From NCBI GenBank assembly GCA_944320855.1, contig CALUJF010000010.1:1-64000 (forward strand): a DNA stretch of 64,000 nucleotides, written 5' to 3'. Shown piece after piece: positions 15,609-23,966 of this stretch. The DNA is from an uncultured Phocaeicola sp. (GTDB lineage: Bacteria; Bacteroidota; Bacteroidia; Bacteroidales; Bacteroidaceae). A model generated the notes under the pieces. It was not told where the DNA came from. It searched no databases and saw only the letters and a program-made list of their open reading frames with translations. The number at the start of each line of letters is the position of its first letter. Within the stretch, counting starts at the first letter, position 1. A program made the translations under genes and the position numbers.

Positions 15609-17462
15609 ATGGCAGAAGAAATAACAGTCAAGGAGATTGACGAAGTGGTAGTACGCTTCTCAGGAGACTCCGGCGACGGTATGCAGTTGGCCGGAAATAT
15701 GTTTTCCAATATATCAGCTACTGAGGGAAACGACATCAGTACTTTCCCTGATTATCCTGCAGATATACGTGCTCCGCAAGGTTCGCTTACCGGAGTGTCA
15801 GGATTCCAGGTACACATCGGTTCCGGAAAGGTTTATACTCCGGGTGATAAATGCGATGTGTTGGTAGCCATGAATCCGGCAGCCCTCAAGACACAATACA
15901 AGTTTTGTAAACCTCAGTCTGTGATTATCATAGATACTGATTCGTTTACCAAACGCGATTTGGAGAAGGCACAGTTCCAGTTGGAAAATCCTTTCTCTGA
16001 ACTCGGAATAAAGAACGAAGTGGTAGAGGCATCCATCACAACCATGTGTAAGGAATGTCTGAAAGACAGCGGACTGGACAACAAGTCTATCCTCCGTACA
16101 AAGAATATGTTTGCTTTGGGATTGGTATGCTGGCTCTTCCAGCGTGATGTTAAGATAGGAGAGAAAATCCTGCGCGAGAAGTTTGCCAAGAAGCCTGAGA
16201 TAGCAGAGGCTAACGTACAGGTTCTTTATGCCGGTTATCAGTTCGGTGCAAATACCCATGCATCCGTTTCAATGAGTTACAGAGTTCCTTCAAAGAACCA
16301 GAAAGCTCACGGACGCTATATGGATATAAACGGTAATAAGGCTACATCCTACGGACTCATTGCAGCGGCAGAAAAAGCAGGATTGCAGCTCTATCTCGGT
16401 TCGTATCCTATTACTCCGGCCACAGATATACTTCATGAACTGTCAAAACACAAATCGCTTGGAGTAAAGACCGTTCAGTGTGAGGATGAAATCGCCGGAT
16501 GTGCTTCGGCTGTGGGTGCTGCATTTGCAGGAGCTTTGGCTGTGACTTCCACTTCAGGTCCGGGTGTCTGTCTTAAGAGTGAGGCTATGAACCTGGCTGT
16601 AATTGCAGAGTTGCCTTTGGTCATTGTGAACGTACAGCGCGGTGGCCCTTCTACAGGTCTTCCTACAAAATCAGAACAGACAGACCTTCTTCAGGCACTC
16701 TACGGACGTAACGGCGAAAGCCCTATGCCGGTGATAGCAGCATCATCGCCTACAGACTGTTTCGATGCGGCATATACAGCCTGCAAGATAGCTTTGGAGC
16801 ACATGACTCCTGTCGTACTTCTTACAGATGCATATATTGCCAACGGTTCTGCAGCATGGAAATTGCCTGATTTGAACGAATATCCATCAATCAATCCTCC
16901 ATATGTGACTCCTGAAATGGCTTCATACTGGACTCCGTTCCTCCGCAATTATGAAACAGGCGTACGCTATTGGGCTAAGCCGGGCACTGAAGGATTCATG
17001 CACCGTATCGGCGGATTGGAGAAGAGCAGCGAAACAGGTGCCATCTCTACAGAACCTGAAAACCATCATCTCATGACTCAGCTCCGTGCAGAGAAAGTAG
17101 CCAAGATAGCCGATACACTACCATTGCTCGAAGTGGAAGGAGAAGAGGATGCAGACCTTCTGATAGTAGGTTTCGGCGGTACATACGGACATCTACATTC
17201 AGCCATGGATATACTCAATGCCGGTGGCAAGAAAGCTGCCCTTGCACACTTCCGTTTCATCAATCCGCTTCCTAAGAACACAGAGGAAGTACTTCGCAAG
17301 TACAAGAAGATTGTCGTTGCGGAACAGAACATGGGACAGTTTGCAGGCTATCTGCGCATGAATATAGAAGGATTGCATTTACATCAGTTTAATCAGGTAA
17401 AAGGTCAGCCTTTCGTAGTACAGGAATTGGTTGACGCTTTCACTAAAATAATGGAGGAATAA
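15609..17462 (+). CDS. korA: 2-oxoacid:ferredoxin oxidoreductase, alpha (gamma-alpha fused) subunit
   Basis: A 617-residue subunit of the TPP-dependent enzyme that oxidatively decarboxylates a 2-oxoacid to acyl-CoA and reduces ferredoxin; in Bacteroidales this two-gene form is normally assigned to 2-oxoglutarate. The N-terminal gamma domain (about residues 8-190) has FSGDSGDGMQLAGNMFSNI. The alpha domain begins near 235 with YLGSYPITPATDILHELS, then CEDEIAGCASAVGAAFAGA and TSGPGVCLKSEAMNLAVIAE. It is followed after 3 bp by the beta subunit, so the two are co-transcribed. The substrate (2-oxoglutarate versus another 2-oxoacid) is inferred from architecture only. Confidence 0.9.
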   Translation: MAEEITVKEIDEVVVRFSGDSGDGMQLAGNMFSNISATEGNDISTFPDYPADIRAPQGSLTGVSGFQVHIGSGKVYTPGDKCDVLVAMNPAALKTQYKFCKPQSVIIIDTDSFTKRDLEKAQFQLENPFSELGIKNEVVEASITTMCKECLKDSGLDNKSILRTKNMFALGLVCWLFQRDVKIGEKILREKFAKKPEIAEANVQVLYAGYQFGANTHASVSMSYRVPSKNQKAHGRYMDINGNKATSYGLIAAAEKAGLQLYLGSYPITPATDILHELSKHKSLGVKTVQCEDEIAGCASAVGAAFAGALAVTSTSGPGVCLKSEAMNLAVIAELPLVIVNVQRGGPSTGLPTKSEQTDLLQALYGRNGESPMPVIAASSPTDCFDAAYTACKIALEHMTPVVLLTDAYIANGSAAWKLPDLNEYPSINPPYVTPEMASYWTPFLRNYETGVRYWAKPGTEGFMHRIGGLEKSSETGAISTEPENHHLMTQLRAEKVAKIADTLPLLEVEGEEDADLLIVGFGGTYGHLHSAMDILNAGGKKAALAHFRFINPLPKNTEEVLRKYKKIVVAEQNMGQFAGYLRMNIEGLHLHQFNQVKGQPFVVQELVDAFTKIMEE

Positions 17463-17465
17463 TCT

Positions 17466-18473
17466 ATGAGCGAAACAAAATATACAGCAGCCGATTATAA
17501 AGCAGGACAGCCTCGCTGGTGTCCGGGATGTGGCGACCATGCTTTCTTGAATTCATTCCATAAAGCGTTGGCAGAAATTGGAACTGCTCCTAAGGACATA
17601 GCCGTAATATCAGGTATCGGATGTTCGTCACGTTTGCCTTATTATATGAACACATACGGTATGCACACCATTCACGGACGTGCAGCAGCAATAGCAACAG
17701 GTGTGAAAGTAGCCAACCCTCAGCTGACAGTATGGCAAATCTCAGGTGATGGCGACGGTCTTGCCATCGGTGGTAACCACTTCATCCATGCCATCCGCCG
17801 TAATGTGGATATCAACATCATACTTCTGAACAACCGTATCTACGGATTGACTAAAGGACAGTACTCACCTACATCGGAAAGAGGATTTGTCAGCAAGTCA
17901 TCGCCATACGGAACAGTGGAAGACCCGTTCCGTCCGGCAGAACTTTGTTTCGGAGCACGTGGACGCTTCTTTGCACGTTGTGCTGCAGTAGACGGCAATC
18001 CGTCTGTAGAAGTGCTTAAAGCGGCCGAAAAGCATAAAGGAACGTCTGTAGTAGAGGTATTGCAAAACTGTGTAATCTTCAACGACGGAACTCACAACTC
18101 TATAGCCAAGAAAGAAGACCGTGAGCGCAACGCCATCTATCTGGAGCATGGCAAACCTATGCTGTTCGGTCCTGACAAAGAGTTCGGACTTATGCAGGAA
18201 GGCTTTGGCCTGAAGGTCGTGAAACTTGGTGAGAACGGTATCACCGAAAAAGATATCCTTGTTCACGATGCACACTGCATGGACAATACCCTGCAGCTGA
18301 AACTTGCCCTTATGGAAGGCCCTGACTTCCCTATAGCTCTCGGAGTAATCCGCGATGTTGAGGCTCCTACATACGAACAGGCCGTAGAAGACCAGATAAA
18401 GGAAGTGTCAGAAAAGAAGAAATATCACAATTTTGCCGAACTTCTCGATACTAACGATACTTGGGAGATTTAA
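17466..18473 (+). CDS. korB: 2-oxoacid:ferredoxin oxidoreductase, beta subunit
   Basis: The 335-residue TPP-binding subunit of the same complex. WCPGCGDHAFLNSF sits near residues 18-31 and ISGIGCSSRLPYYM near 49-62. The TPP/Mg motif is GDGDGLAIGGNHFIHAIRRN, with downstream NNRIYGLTKGQYSPTS. It lacks the extra ferredoxin-like cluster domain, as expected for the short kor-type beta subunit. It lies 3 bp after the alpha subunit and is followed by a strong hairpin that ends the operon. Confidence 0.92.
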   Translation: MSETKYTAADYKAGQPRWCPGCGDHAFLNSFHKALAEIGTAPKDIAVISGIGCSSRLPYYMNTYGMHTIHGRAAAIATGVKVANPQLTVWQISGDGDGLAIGGNHFIHAIRRNVDINIILLNNRIYGLTKGQYSPTSERGFVSKSSPYGTVEDPFRPAELCFGARGRFFARCAAVDGNPSVEVLKAAEKHKGTSVVEVLQNCVIFNDGTHNSIAKKEDRERNAIYLEHGKPMLFGPDKEFGLMQEGFGLKVVKLGENGITEKDILVHDAHCMDNTLQLKLALMEGPDFPIALGVIRDVEAPTYEQAVEDQIKEVSEKKKYHNFAELLDTNDTWEI

Positions 18474-18512
18474 TAATCAGAATCAGCCGGAGAATATCTC
18501 CGGTATGAACGA

Positions 18513-18550
18513 AAACGGAATGCACCACAGCAGATGCATTCCGTTTTTTT
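18513..18550. terminator. Terminator between korB and the PUL
   Basis: The stem ACGGAATGCA / TGCATTCCGT (loop CCACAGCAGA) is followed by seven T residues. It follows korB, and its T-run reaches the stop codon of the convergent GH16 gene; the A-rich left side (GAAAACGG) may help terminate that gene too. A second small hairpin, CCGGAGAATATCTCCGG, lies just upstream. Confidence 0.85.
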
Positions 18551-19337
18551 ACAGTCTTTCATAAACCTTTACCCAGTCTATCATCATCTTGACGGGCAGT
18601 TCCTCTATATTTGCCTTGCCTACCCATGCACCCTCTATCTGCATGTCTATCAGAATGTAGTAGGGTGTTCCGAAAGGGAATTGTCCTTCCTTGTCGGTAT
18701 CAATCTTCGGGTATGTATGAGTGACTTTCCCGTTGACCGAGAATACTATCTTGTCCGGCAAAATCTCCACACCATATACATTATATCCGTCGGGATTGAT
18801 TTTCGCCTTTGCCGTATGCGGTGGGTTCTTCTTCTCGTTCAGGGTATGCGTGTAGTGCGTATGTACTGTCTGATACACAAAATCATCGTGGTTGAGCCTT
18901 TCCATGATGTCAATCTCCCCGGCGTCCGGCCAATTGCCCTTTTCCGGCAGCATCCATATGGCAGGCCATACCCCCTGTGCTGCTTCCAGTTTGGCCCTCA
19001 CTTCCACTTTGCCATAACTTATGGCGAACTTGCCCTTGGTGAATATGCCGCCTGTCAGGAATCTTGCCGTGTCTTCGGGAGCCGTTCCCTTGTTCTCCAC
19101 CCCGTGAAGAATCAGCTTTCCTCCCTTTAGCTCATAGAGCGATTCATGGTCGGACATATACCTTTTCCAGTCCGGTTTCCCTCTCGGGATTTTGCTCCAT
19201 CTGTCATGGTCTATGCTTTTGCCTCTGAAATTTTCTTTCCAGACCATCCTGTAGCTGTTCTTTTCTCCTCGTGCATTGGCATCGTGGATGGAAAGCAGGC
19301 AAACCAATATAATCAATAATGCGTTTATTCTGTTCAT
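18549..19337 (-). CDS. GH16 glycoside hydrolase, soluble periplasmic form
   Basis: A 262-residue enzyme with a Sec signal (residues 1-22, LLIILVCLLSIHDANA) and a single GH16 jelly-roll domain. The catalytic signature is AGEIDIMERL, with nucleophile Glu141, Asp143 and acid/base Glu146, preceded by GVWPAIWMLPEKGNWP. GH16 enzymes cut internal beta-1,3 or beta-1,4 linkages; gut Bacteroidales members of mucin loci act as endo-O-glycanases on poly-LacNAc (established for the family, inferred here). There is no lipobox, so the periplasm is likely, in contrast to the lipoprotein GH16 of the other arm (37259-39196). It is the last gene of the leftward PUL arm. Confidence 0.92.
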   Translation of the reverse strand: MNRINALLIILVCLLSIHDANARGEKNSYRMVWKENFRGKSIDHDRWSKIPRGKPDWKRYMSDHESLYELKGGKLILHGVENKGTAPEDTARFLTGGIFTKGKFAISYGKVEVRAKLEAAQGVWPAIWMLPEKGNWPDAGEIDIMERLNHDDFVYQTVHTHYTHTLNEKKNPPHTAKAKINPDGYNVYGVEILPDKIVFSVNGKVTHTYPKIDTDKEGQFPFGTPYYILIDMQIEGAWVGKANIEELPVKMMIDWVKVYERL

Positions 19338-19371
19338 AACAATTAGTCTTTTATTGGAAAACGAACAGGAA

Positions 19372-19471
19372 AAGAAACCGTAACACGTTCGTGTTCCGCC
19401 CGCGTCACGTACGTGTTCCGCGCGTTACACGTTCGTGTTCCACCCGTTACACGTTCGTGTTCCGGTTTCTT
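19372..19471. repeat. Four-unit ACACGTTCGTGT palindrome array (C1)
   Basis: Palindromes start at 19383 (ACACGTTCGTGT), 19405 (TCACGTACGTGT), 19427 and 19449, exactly 22 bp apart, separated by TTCCGCCCG-type spacers. The outer ends AAGAAACCG and CGGTTTCTT are perfect inverted repeats, and TTCTTCGTCGAAGAA follows directly. A sister array with the same number of units and spacing lies at 59202-59279. It fills most of the GH16-GH20 gap. Confidence 0.88.
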
Positions 19472-19520
19472 CGTCGAAGAATTTTCTTAAAAACTTATAT
19501 TCGTTGTTTTAAATGTAAAC

Positions 19521-21527
19521 TTAATATTCGATATGTCCGTATGAAACATTCTTTATCTCGCCCTTGAAGCCCATGTACTTGTCGCCAATGGTTTCGAGTG
19601 GGAAAATCAGTGTTTCAAGATACCAGAACCGGTCTTTTCTGTTATGTTTGGAGTTATATACCTCGCGTGTGCGGCCTTCAAGCCTTTCCGCTTTCTTTCC
19701 GTTCACGAACAGGGTAGTGCCTTTCACATCGCCCTCTATGCGTATCTTAGTCCATTCTCCGGCCGGCATGCGGTAGTCGTGGAACACGAATTCATATCCG
19801 TCGCGGCGGAAGGCGAACTTACCGGTGTTATGCCAGTTGGCTATAAACTCAGAGTGAGGGCCTTTGAACAGGATGGCATCTATGGCAGGAACGCTGTCTG
19901 TGCGAAGCTCAAATTCCACTGCATACGGATAGCCTATTTCCTTGACACTGTTTGTTACAGTTTCGCTACCGTTCAGCGACAGTACCTTTCCGTCCTCTAT
20001 AAGTTTGCCCGGCTTCTCAACCTTTGCCTTCAGATTTACTCCCGGAGCTTCCGGAGTAGTGCTGCATAGAGCTTCGAAATCCTTGAAAGGTACAGCCTCC
20101 TGGTTTTCGCCTTTCCACAGCTTGTCAGACAATAGCTGTATTGCAGGGAAGCAGCGTACGTGTACATCCTGCTGGCTCACTCCGTTGCCTACACGGTCGT
20201 TCCATACGGCAAGCATAGCACCGAGAAAGTTTGGATTTCCGGTTTCTACAGATTCTCCCTTTCTCATCATTTCCGGTTTCCAGTTGTTGTACAGCCATTC
20301 ATATTCTAAGAAGTCGTGATAATAGTTTACGTGAGGCACTATGTAGAGGAACCAGTCGCAGAGGTTCACCACCTTTGCCCCTGTCGCAAGCGATGTTTTC
20401 ACATCCATCCAGTTTGCGTTCCATGCACTTACCACACATCCTTCAAGATTGACCTCTGTTTCGCCTTTCATCTTGCTAAGGCTGCCCCAAAGGCGCGGAG
20501 TCTTGTCGTATTTCTTTATCAGACTGATGTAATGGTTTGTAAAACGGCGGAACTGTTCAGCCTCTTTCAGATTATATTCGTCTGTACCGATATGTACCTC
20601 AGGACCTATGAAAACAGGACTTTCTCCACTCAGATATTCGTCGAACAGCGAGTCTGCAAAGTCGTAAACCTCCTTCTTGTAGAGGTCCAGATGGTCCGCG
20701 CCGTATTCCTTGTTGTCGGCAGCGAGTTGCGGATTATAGTGAGTAAAAGCCAAAGCATGTGCCGGAACGTCTATTTCCGGAATGATGTTTATTCCGTACT
20801 GCTGAGCCATAATCTGCAGGTCGCGGAACTCCTCTTTAGTGTACGAGCCGTCCTTCGCGGTCAGTCCCGGAAATCTGTCGCTCTCCAGTCGGAAGGCAGA
20901 GTAAGTCTTGTTCCAGTCATTGTCCGAGAATTCCACGAAACCGTTGTCGTTCAGATGAATCTGCAGTTCGTTGATTTTGTAGAACGAAAGAATCTTCACG
21001 TAACTTTTCAGAAAATCGAGTGTGAAGAACTTTCTTGCCACGTCTATCATGAATCCTCGGTTAGGATATTTCGGAAAGTCCGTAGCCTTTCCCTTTTGAA
21101 GACCGTTGGGCTGGTTATACATCATCTGCAGCAGAGTCCTTGTACCCCAAAAAACACCTTTAGTGGTTTCAGCCTCTATTTCTATCTTCGTACCTATTGA
21201 ACATTCATAACCTTCGTCGCCCAAACGGTCTTTTTTATTGTTTAATGATAAAGAGATATCACCTTTCTTGGCTTTTCCTGTGACGGATACGGTGTATTCG
21301 TATCCGAACATTTCCTTCATGTCGTCGGCTAAAATTGCAGCCGTTTGCATGAGCAGACTGGAATCCTTCTTGCTTATAACGATAGTTCCGGTCTTCTCAG
21401 GCACAAACTTTCCGCTCTGTCCTTTCCAGCTTTGCAGTGCGGGGATAACTTTTGGTACATTGTTTACGGCGAAAGATGAAATGCCGAATATGCATGTGAT
21501 GATTAGTGTGAGTGTTTTCTTTATCAT
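19521..21527 (-). CDS. GH20 beta-N-acetylhexosaminidase with C-terminal LamG-like domain
   Basis: A 668-residue secreted enzyme (signal peptide about residues 1-20). A GH20b-type N-domain (about 25-145) precedes the GH20 barrel (about 150-470). The catalytic pair is in VHIGTDEYN (Asp316-Glu317), where one Gly of the usual HxGGDE is Thr. The remaining region (about 500-668; VEFELRTDSVPAIDAILF, ATTLFVNGKKAERLEG-like strands) resembles a concanavalin/LamG sandwich. It should release terminal GlcNAc or GalNAc by substrate-assisted catalysis. There is no lipobox, so the periplasm is likely. The other PUL arm has a second, differently built GH20. Confidence 0.9.
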   Translation of the reverse strand: MIKKTLTLIITCIFGISSFAVNNVPKVIPALQSWKGQSGKFVPEKTGTIVISKKDSSLLMQTAAILADDMKEMFGYEYTVSVTGKAKKGDISLSLNNKKDRLGDEGYECSIGTKIEIEAETTKGVFWGTRTLLQMMYNQPNGLQKGKATDFPKYPNRGFMIDVARKFFTLDFLKSYVKILSFYKINELQIHLNDNGFVEFSDNDWNKTYSAFRLESDRFPGLTAKDGSYTKEEFRDLQIMAQQYGINIIPEIDVPAHALAFTHYNPQLAADNKEYGADHLDLYKKEVYDFADSLFDEYLSGESPVFIGPEVHIGTDEYNLKEAEQFRRFTNHYISLIKKYDKTPRLWGSLSKMKGETEVNLEGCVVSAWNANWMDVKTSLATGAKVVNLCDWFLYIVPHVNYYHDFLEYEWLYNNWKPEMMRKGESVETGNPNFLGAMLAVWNDRVGNGVSQQDVHVRCFPAIQLLSDKLWKGENQEAVPFKDFEALCSTTPEAPGVNLKAKVEKPGKLIEDGKVLSLNGSETVTNSVKEIGYPYAVEFELRTDSVPAIDAILFKGPHSEFIANWHNTGKFAFRRDGYEFVFHDYRMPAGEWTKIRIEGDVKGTTLFVNGKKAERLEGRTREVYNSKHNRKDRFWYLETLIFPLETIGDKYMGFKGEIKNVSYGHIEY

Positions 21528-21624
21528 GGTGATTTTCTTATTGGATTTAGTCCTAATGCGTTATTGTCTTGTTTGTGAAAGATGTGAAAGTGAAATTGAG
21601 TATATTTTTATCGTTCTTATATTA

Positions 21625-21656
21625 ACTTCCTAAGCAGTGCTGCTTAGGAAGTTTTT
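21625..21656. terminator. Hairpin between the GH20 and lipoprotein genes
   Basis: ACTTCCTAAGCA and TGCTTAGGAAGT are perfect 12-bp arms around a 4-base loop, followed by TTTTT on the plus strand. On the coding (minus) strand the T-run is weaker, so it may be an attenuator or mRNA 3'-end stabiliser within the leftward arm. Confidence 0.6.
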
Positions 21657-21685
21657 CTTGAGTTTATTTTATAATCAGAAATTGG

Positions 21686-23755
21686 CTATTGTTTTTTCTG
21701 GATAATCAGAGGTTCTGCGTCGGTTGAGCCGATTGCAAATTCAAATCCTGAACTTACAGCTTGTGTATTCATATCGCTAATATGGCTGCGAAGCTCTTCA
21801 ATAGAATTAACTTTTGTTCCTATATTATTGGAAATATTATTGTTAGAATAACATTGTTCAATAGTAGGAGAATAAGTTCCGCTTTTATCTCCTGCAAATC
21901 CGTTCGACTTTGCGTTATCTGCAGAATTTGTAATATTAATATTTGTCAAGGAATAACATGATGTTATATTACCTATGGAGTTATATATATTTCCAATAAA
22001 CCCTCCTGTTTTCCAATTAAGATTATTTGTTATGGAACCAAATGAGTAGCATACTTGTACATTTTTTCCAGTAGGACTTTGTATTAATCCAGCAAATCCG
22101 CCTATATCACCTTGGGCGTTAATCGTTATTGTTGTGTTTGAATAACAACCATAAATATTTCCTCCCCAGTGCGAACCGACAAATCCTCCGATTCTATTAG
22201 TTGTTTGGTAACCACTTGATAATGTTATTGTACATCCGTTGCCTACATATGAACCAATAATATTACAGTTCGTAGTTTCACTTTTTCCAACAAACCCTCC
22301 TGCATTAGTATTGGTTGTAGGCTCTGCAATTACTTCAATATCTTGTATCGATGATGAAGTAATGGTTGCTTTATTATTCCCTACAAAACCGCCAATACAT
22401 TCATTTGTTGCCGAACCTTGAACAAGGCCTGTTTGTACATGGCAATTATCTATTGTTCCGTTGTTTTCAGCTGCAATGGTACCTGCTATAATTGCTTGTT
22501 CTAATGTAACATTGTTGATGTTCAGATTGCGGATTGTCCCAGTATTATTTCCAATAAAACCACATTTGTTATTAGTGGCTGCGATGGTCAAGTTTGAAAT
22601 AGTCTTTCCGTTGCCGTCTAAAGTACCATCAAATGTGGAAATAGGAGTAAAATCTATACCATTGAAATCAAGATCTCTTGATAACTGATAGTACATGCCT
22701 GAAGTATTGCTTAATCCTTTGAACTTATCTACATTGTCAATAATGTATGGTGAAGCTTCTGTTCCTTCTCCTACTAAAGTGTTATCAATGGCAAGATTTA
22801 GTTCTTGGGTGTAATAGAATTTGTTTTCTATTATAGGAGAACTTACTTTAAGATTATATGAATAAGTATAATCTCCGGAAGCTTTACTTTCTATCGCTTT
22901 TATGTTGAACTTACTTGCAGCGGAAATCTCAGTAGTGCGTAGCAGACAATATGCGCTGAACTCTGCTCCTGAACCTTTACCGTCACCAAGTGTCACTTTA
23001 AGGCTGTTTACAGGAGAACCGAAAGTTTTTGTTCCGTCTGCTTTAATAGTAACATTGCTGTAGAAACCCAGTTCCTGATTGTCTGGAAAACTTATTGTAA
23101 GTTCGTTAAACTTTTCAACGTTGCTTACTGCACCAACATTTAGTTTGAAAACTGCATTCTCATGATTGAATGCAAGGGATATATTTTGTGTTTCATCAGC
23201 TGACAATTCGGCTGAAGCAGTCATTAACTCATATTTTTCAATATCATTTAATTCATTGATGCTTTGATTTTGAGTCTCAAAGTTAAGCTTCACTCCTTCA
23301 TTGTTAACTTTTATATAGTTTGCATCTCCATAGAACGCAAGAATATTTGTTGTATTCTGTGCTACAGCTACTGTCCCCTTGAAAGAAGCAGTCTTCTTGT
23401 CTTCACTTAAGGATTTAATGGTAAACTTAGTAAACCCGGAGTTCTCAGCATCAATATTTACTTCTTCAGTCAATCCGGTATTAGGAGAACCTACATATAT
23501 AAAATCGTCTTCAGACCAGTAAGCCTTTATGGTATTTCCGTTTTCTTCGTACGAAGTACGCGTAGCTGTACCGTTGGCAGATGCTGTGATAACGAGAGTT
23601 TTGTAAACAATCTCAGTTTTATCATTGTCAGTGTTCTCTGTGCCCTGTTCTGTATCTGCAGGAGAATTTACTATTTCCATTTCATCATTGCATGATGAGA
23701 ATAATACAGAACATATTGTGAAAAGTAAAATGTATTTTGTCTGTCTTATGAACAT
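21686..23755 (-). CDS. Surface lipoprotein, fimbrillin-like plus GLUG-like repeats (1)
   Basis: A 689-residue lipoprotein with lipobox FSSC (Cys about 22) followed by an acidic linker (NDEMEIVNSPADTEQ) of the kind that exports lipoproteins to the cell surface in Bacteroidetes. Residues about 50-315 resemble Mfa/fimbrillin-like domains (TRTSYEENGNTIKAYWSEDD, SFKGTVAVAQNTTN). From about 335 (EGTEASPYIIDNVDKFKG) come beta-helical repeats with GFVGNN, GGFVGKS, GGFVGSHWGG and GGFAGLIQS, recalling the GLUG motif of adhesins and IgA proteases. No catalytic motif is seen. A glycan- or mucin-binding display protein is the best guess. A paralogue is at 25372-27414. Confidence 0.8.
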   Translation of the reverse strand: MFIRQTKYILLFTICSVLFSSCNDEMEIVNSPADTEQGTENTDNDKTEIVYKTLVITASANGTATRTSYEENGNTIKAYWSEDDFIYVGSPNTGLTEEVNIDAENSGFTKFTIKSLSEDKKTASFKGTVAVAQNTTNILAFYGDANYIKVNNEGVKLNFETQNQSINELNDIEKYELMTASAELSADETQNISLAFNHENAVFKLNVGAVSNVEKFNELTISFPDNQELGFYSNVTIKADGTKTFGSPVNSLKVTLGDGKGSGAEFSAYCLLRTTEISAASKFNIKAIESKASGDYTYSYNLKVSSPIIENKFYYTQELNLAIDNTLVGEGTEASPYIIDNVDKFKGLSNTSGMYYQLSRDLDFNGIDFTPISTFDGTLDGNGKTISNLTIAATNNKCGFIGNNTGTIRNLNINNVTLEQAIIAGTIAAENNGTIDNCHVQTGLVQGSATNECIGGFVGNNKATITSSSIQDIEVIAEPTTNTNAGGFVGKSETTNCNIIGSYVGNGCTITLSSGYQTTNRIGGFVGSHWGGNIYGCYSNTTITINAQGDIGGFAGLIQSPTGKNVQVCYSFGSITNNLNWKTGGFIGNIYNSIGNITSCYSLTNINITNSADNAKSNGFAGDKSGTYSPTIEQCYSNNNISNNIGTKVNSIEELRSHISDMNTQAVSSGFEFAIGSTDAEPLIIQKKQ

Positions 23756-23777
23756 AGCTTTAAATTTTAAGTGTTAA

Positions 23778-23942
23778 TTATTTGTTGTCAACCCATGCTT
23801 CACCCCATACGCCACCAGAGTAGTCATTTACTGTTCCTCCTGTTTGACTACCGGTCATGATGCAGCCTTCTATTTCAATATCGATTACTGTAGTTTGTGG
23901 AGCCTCATACATAGGCTTCTGTTCTTTGATTGTTTTCTTCAT
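23778..23942 (-). CDS. 54-residue peptide of a short Bacteroidales family (unannotated small ORF)
   Basis: ATG at 23942 to TAA at 23778 gives MKKTIKEQKPMYEAPQTTV followed by IDIEIEGCIMTGSQTGGTV and NDYSGGVWGEAWVDNK. The pattern of a short basic start, YxAP, an alternating V-x-IEIEG strand, a Cys and a Gly/Asp/Trp-rich tail resembles small peptides often encoded next to fimbrillin-like genes and PULs in Bacteroidales (recollection, not searched). There is no signal peptide. It lies 24 bp upstream of the lipoprotein gene and 24 bp after the fucosidase stop, so it is part of the leftward transcript. Function is unknown. Confidence 0.65.
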   Translation of the reverse strand: MKKTIKEQKPMYEAPQTTVIDIEIEGCIMTGSQTGGTVNDYSGGVWGEAWVDNK

Positions 23943-23966
23943 TTTTTTAGGTATTTAGGTCTATAA

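Noticed and set aside
15609..18473. Pyruvate:ferredoxin oxidoreductase
   Set aside because: The long single-chain pyruvate enzyme of Bacteroidales is about 1180 residues with ferredoxin domains. The two-subunit gamma-alpha plus beta form here fits the 2-oxoglutarate type better.
18534..19130. A 198-codon open frame on the plus strand opposite the GH16 gene
   Set aside because: It lies wholly antisense to a gene with clear catalytic motifs, and its product is Cys/Leu/His-rich with no family features.
19372..19471. A CRISPR-like array
   Set aside because: The repeated unit is a 12-bp palindrome with 10-bp spacers that are themselves similar to each other. No cas genes are present, and both repeats and spacers are far too short.
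20316..21200. A 294-codon open frame antisense to the GH20 gene
   Set aside because: The minus-strand GH20 has signal peptide, domain order and active site. The antisense frame shows no recognisable domain and no promoter-like sequence.
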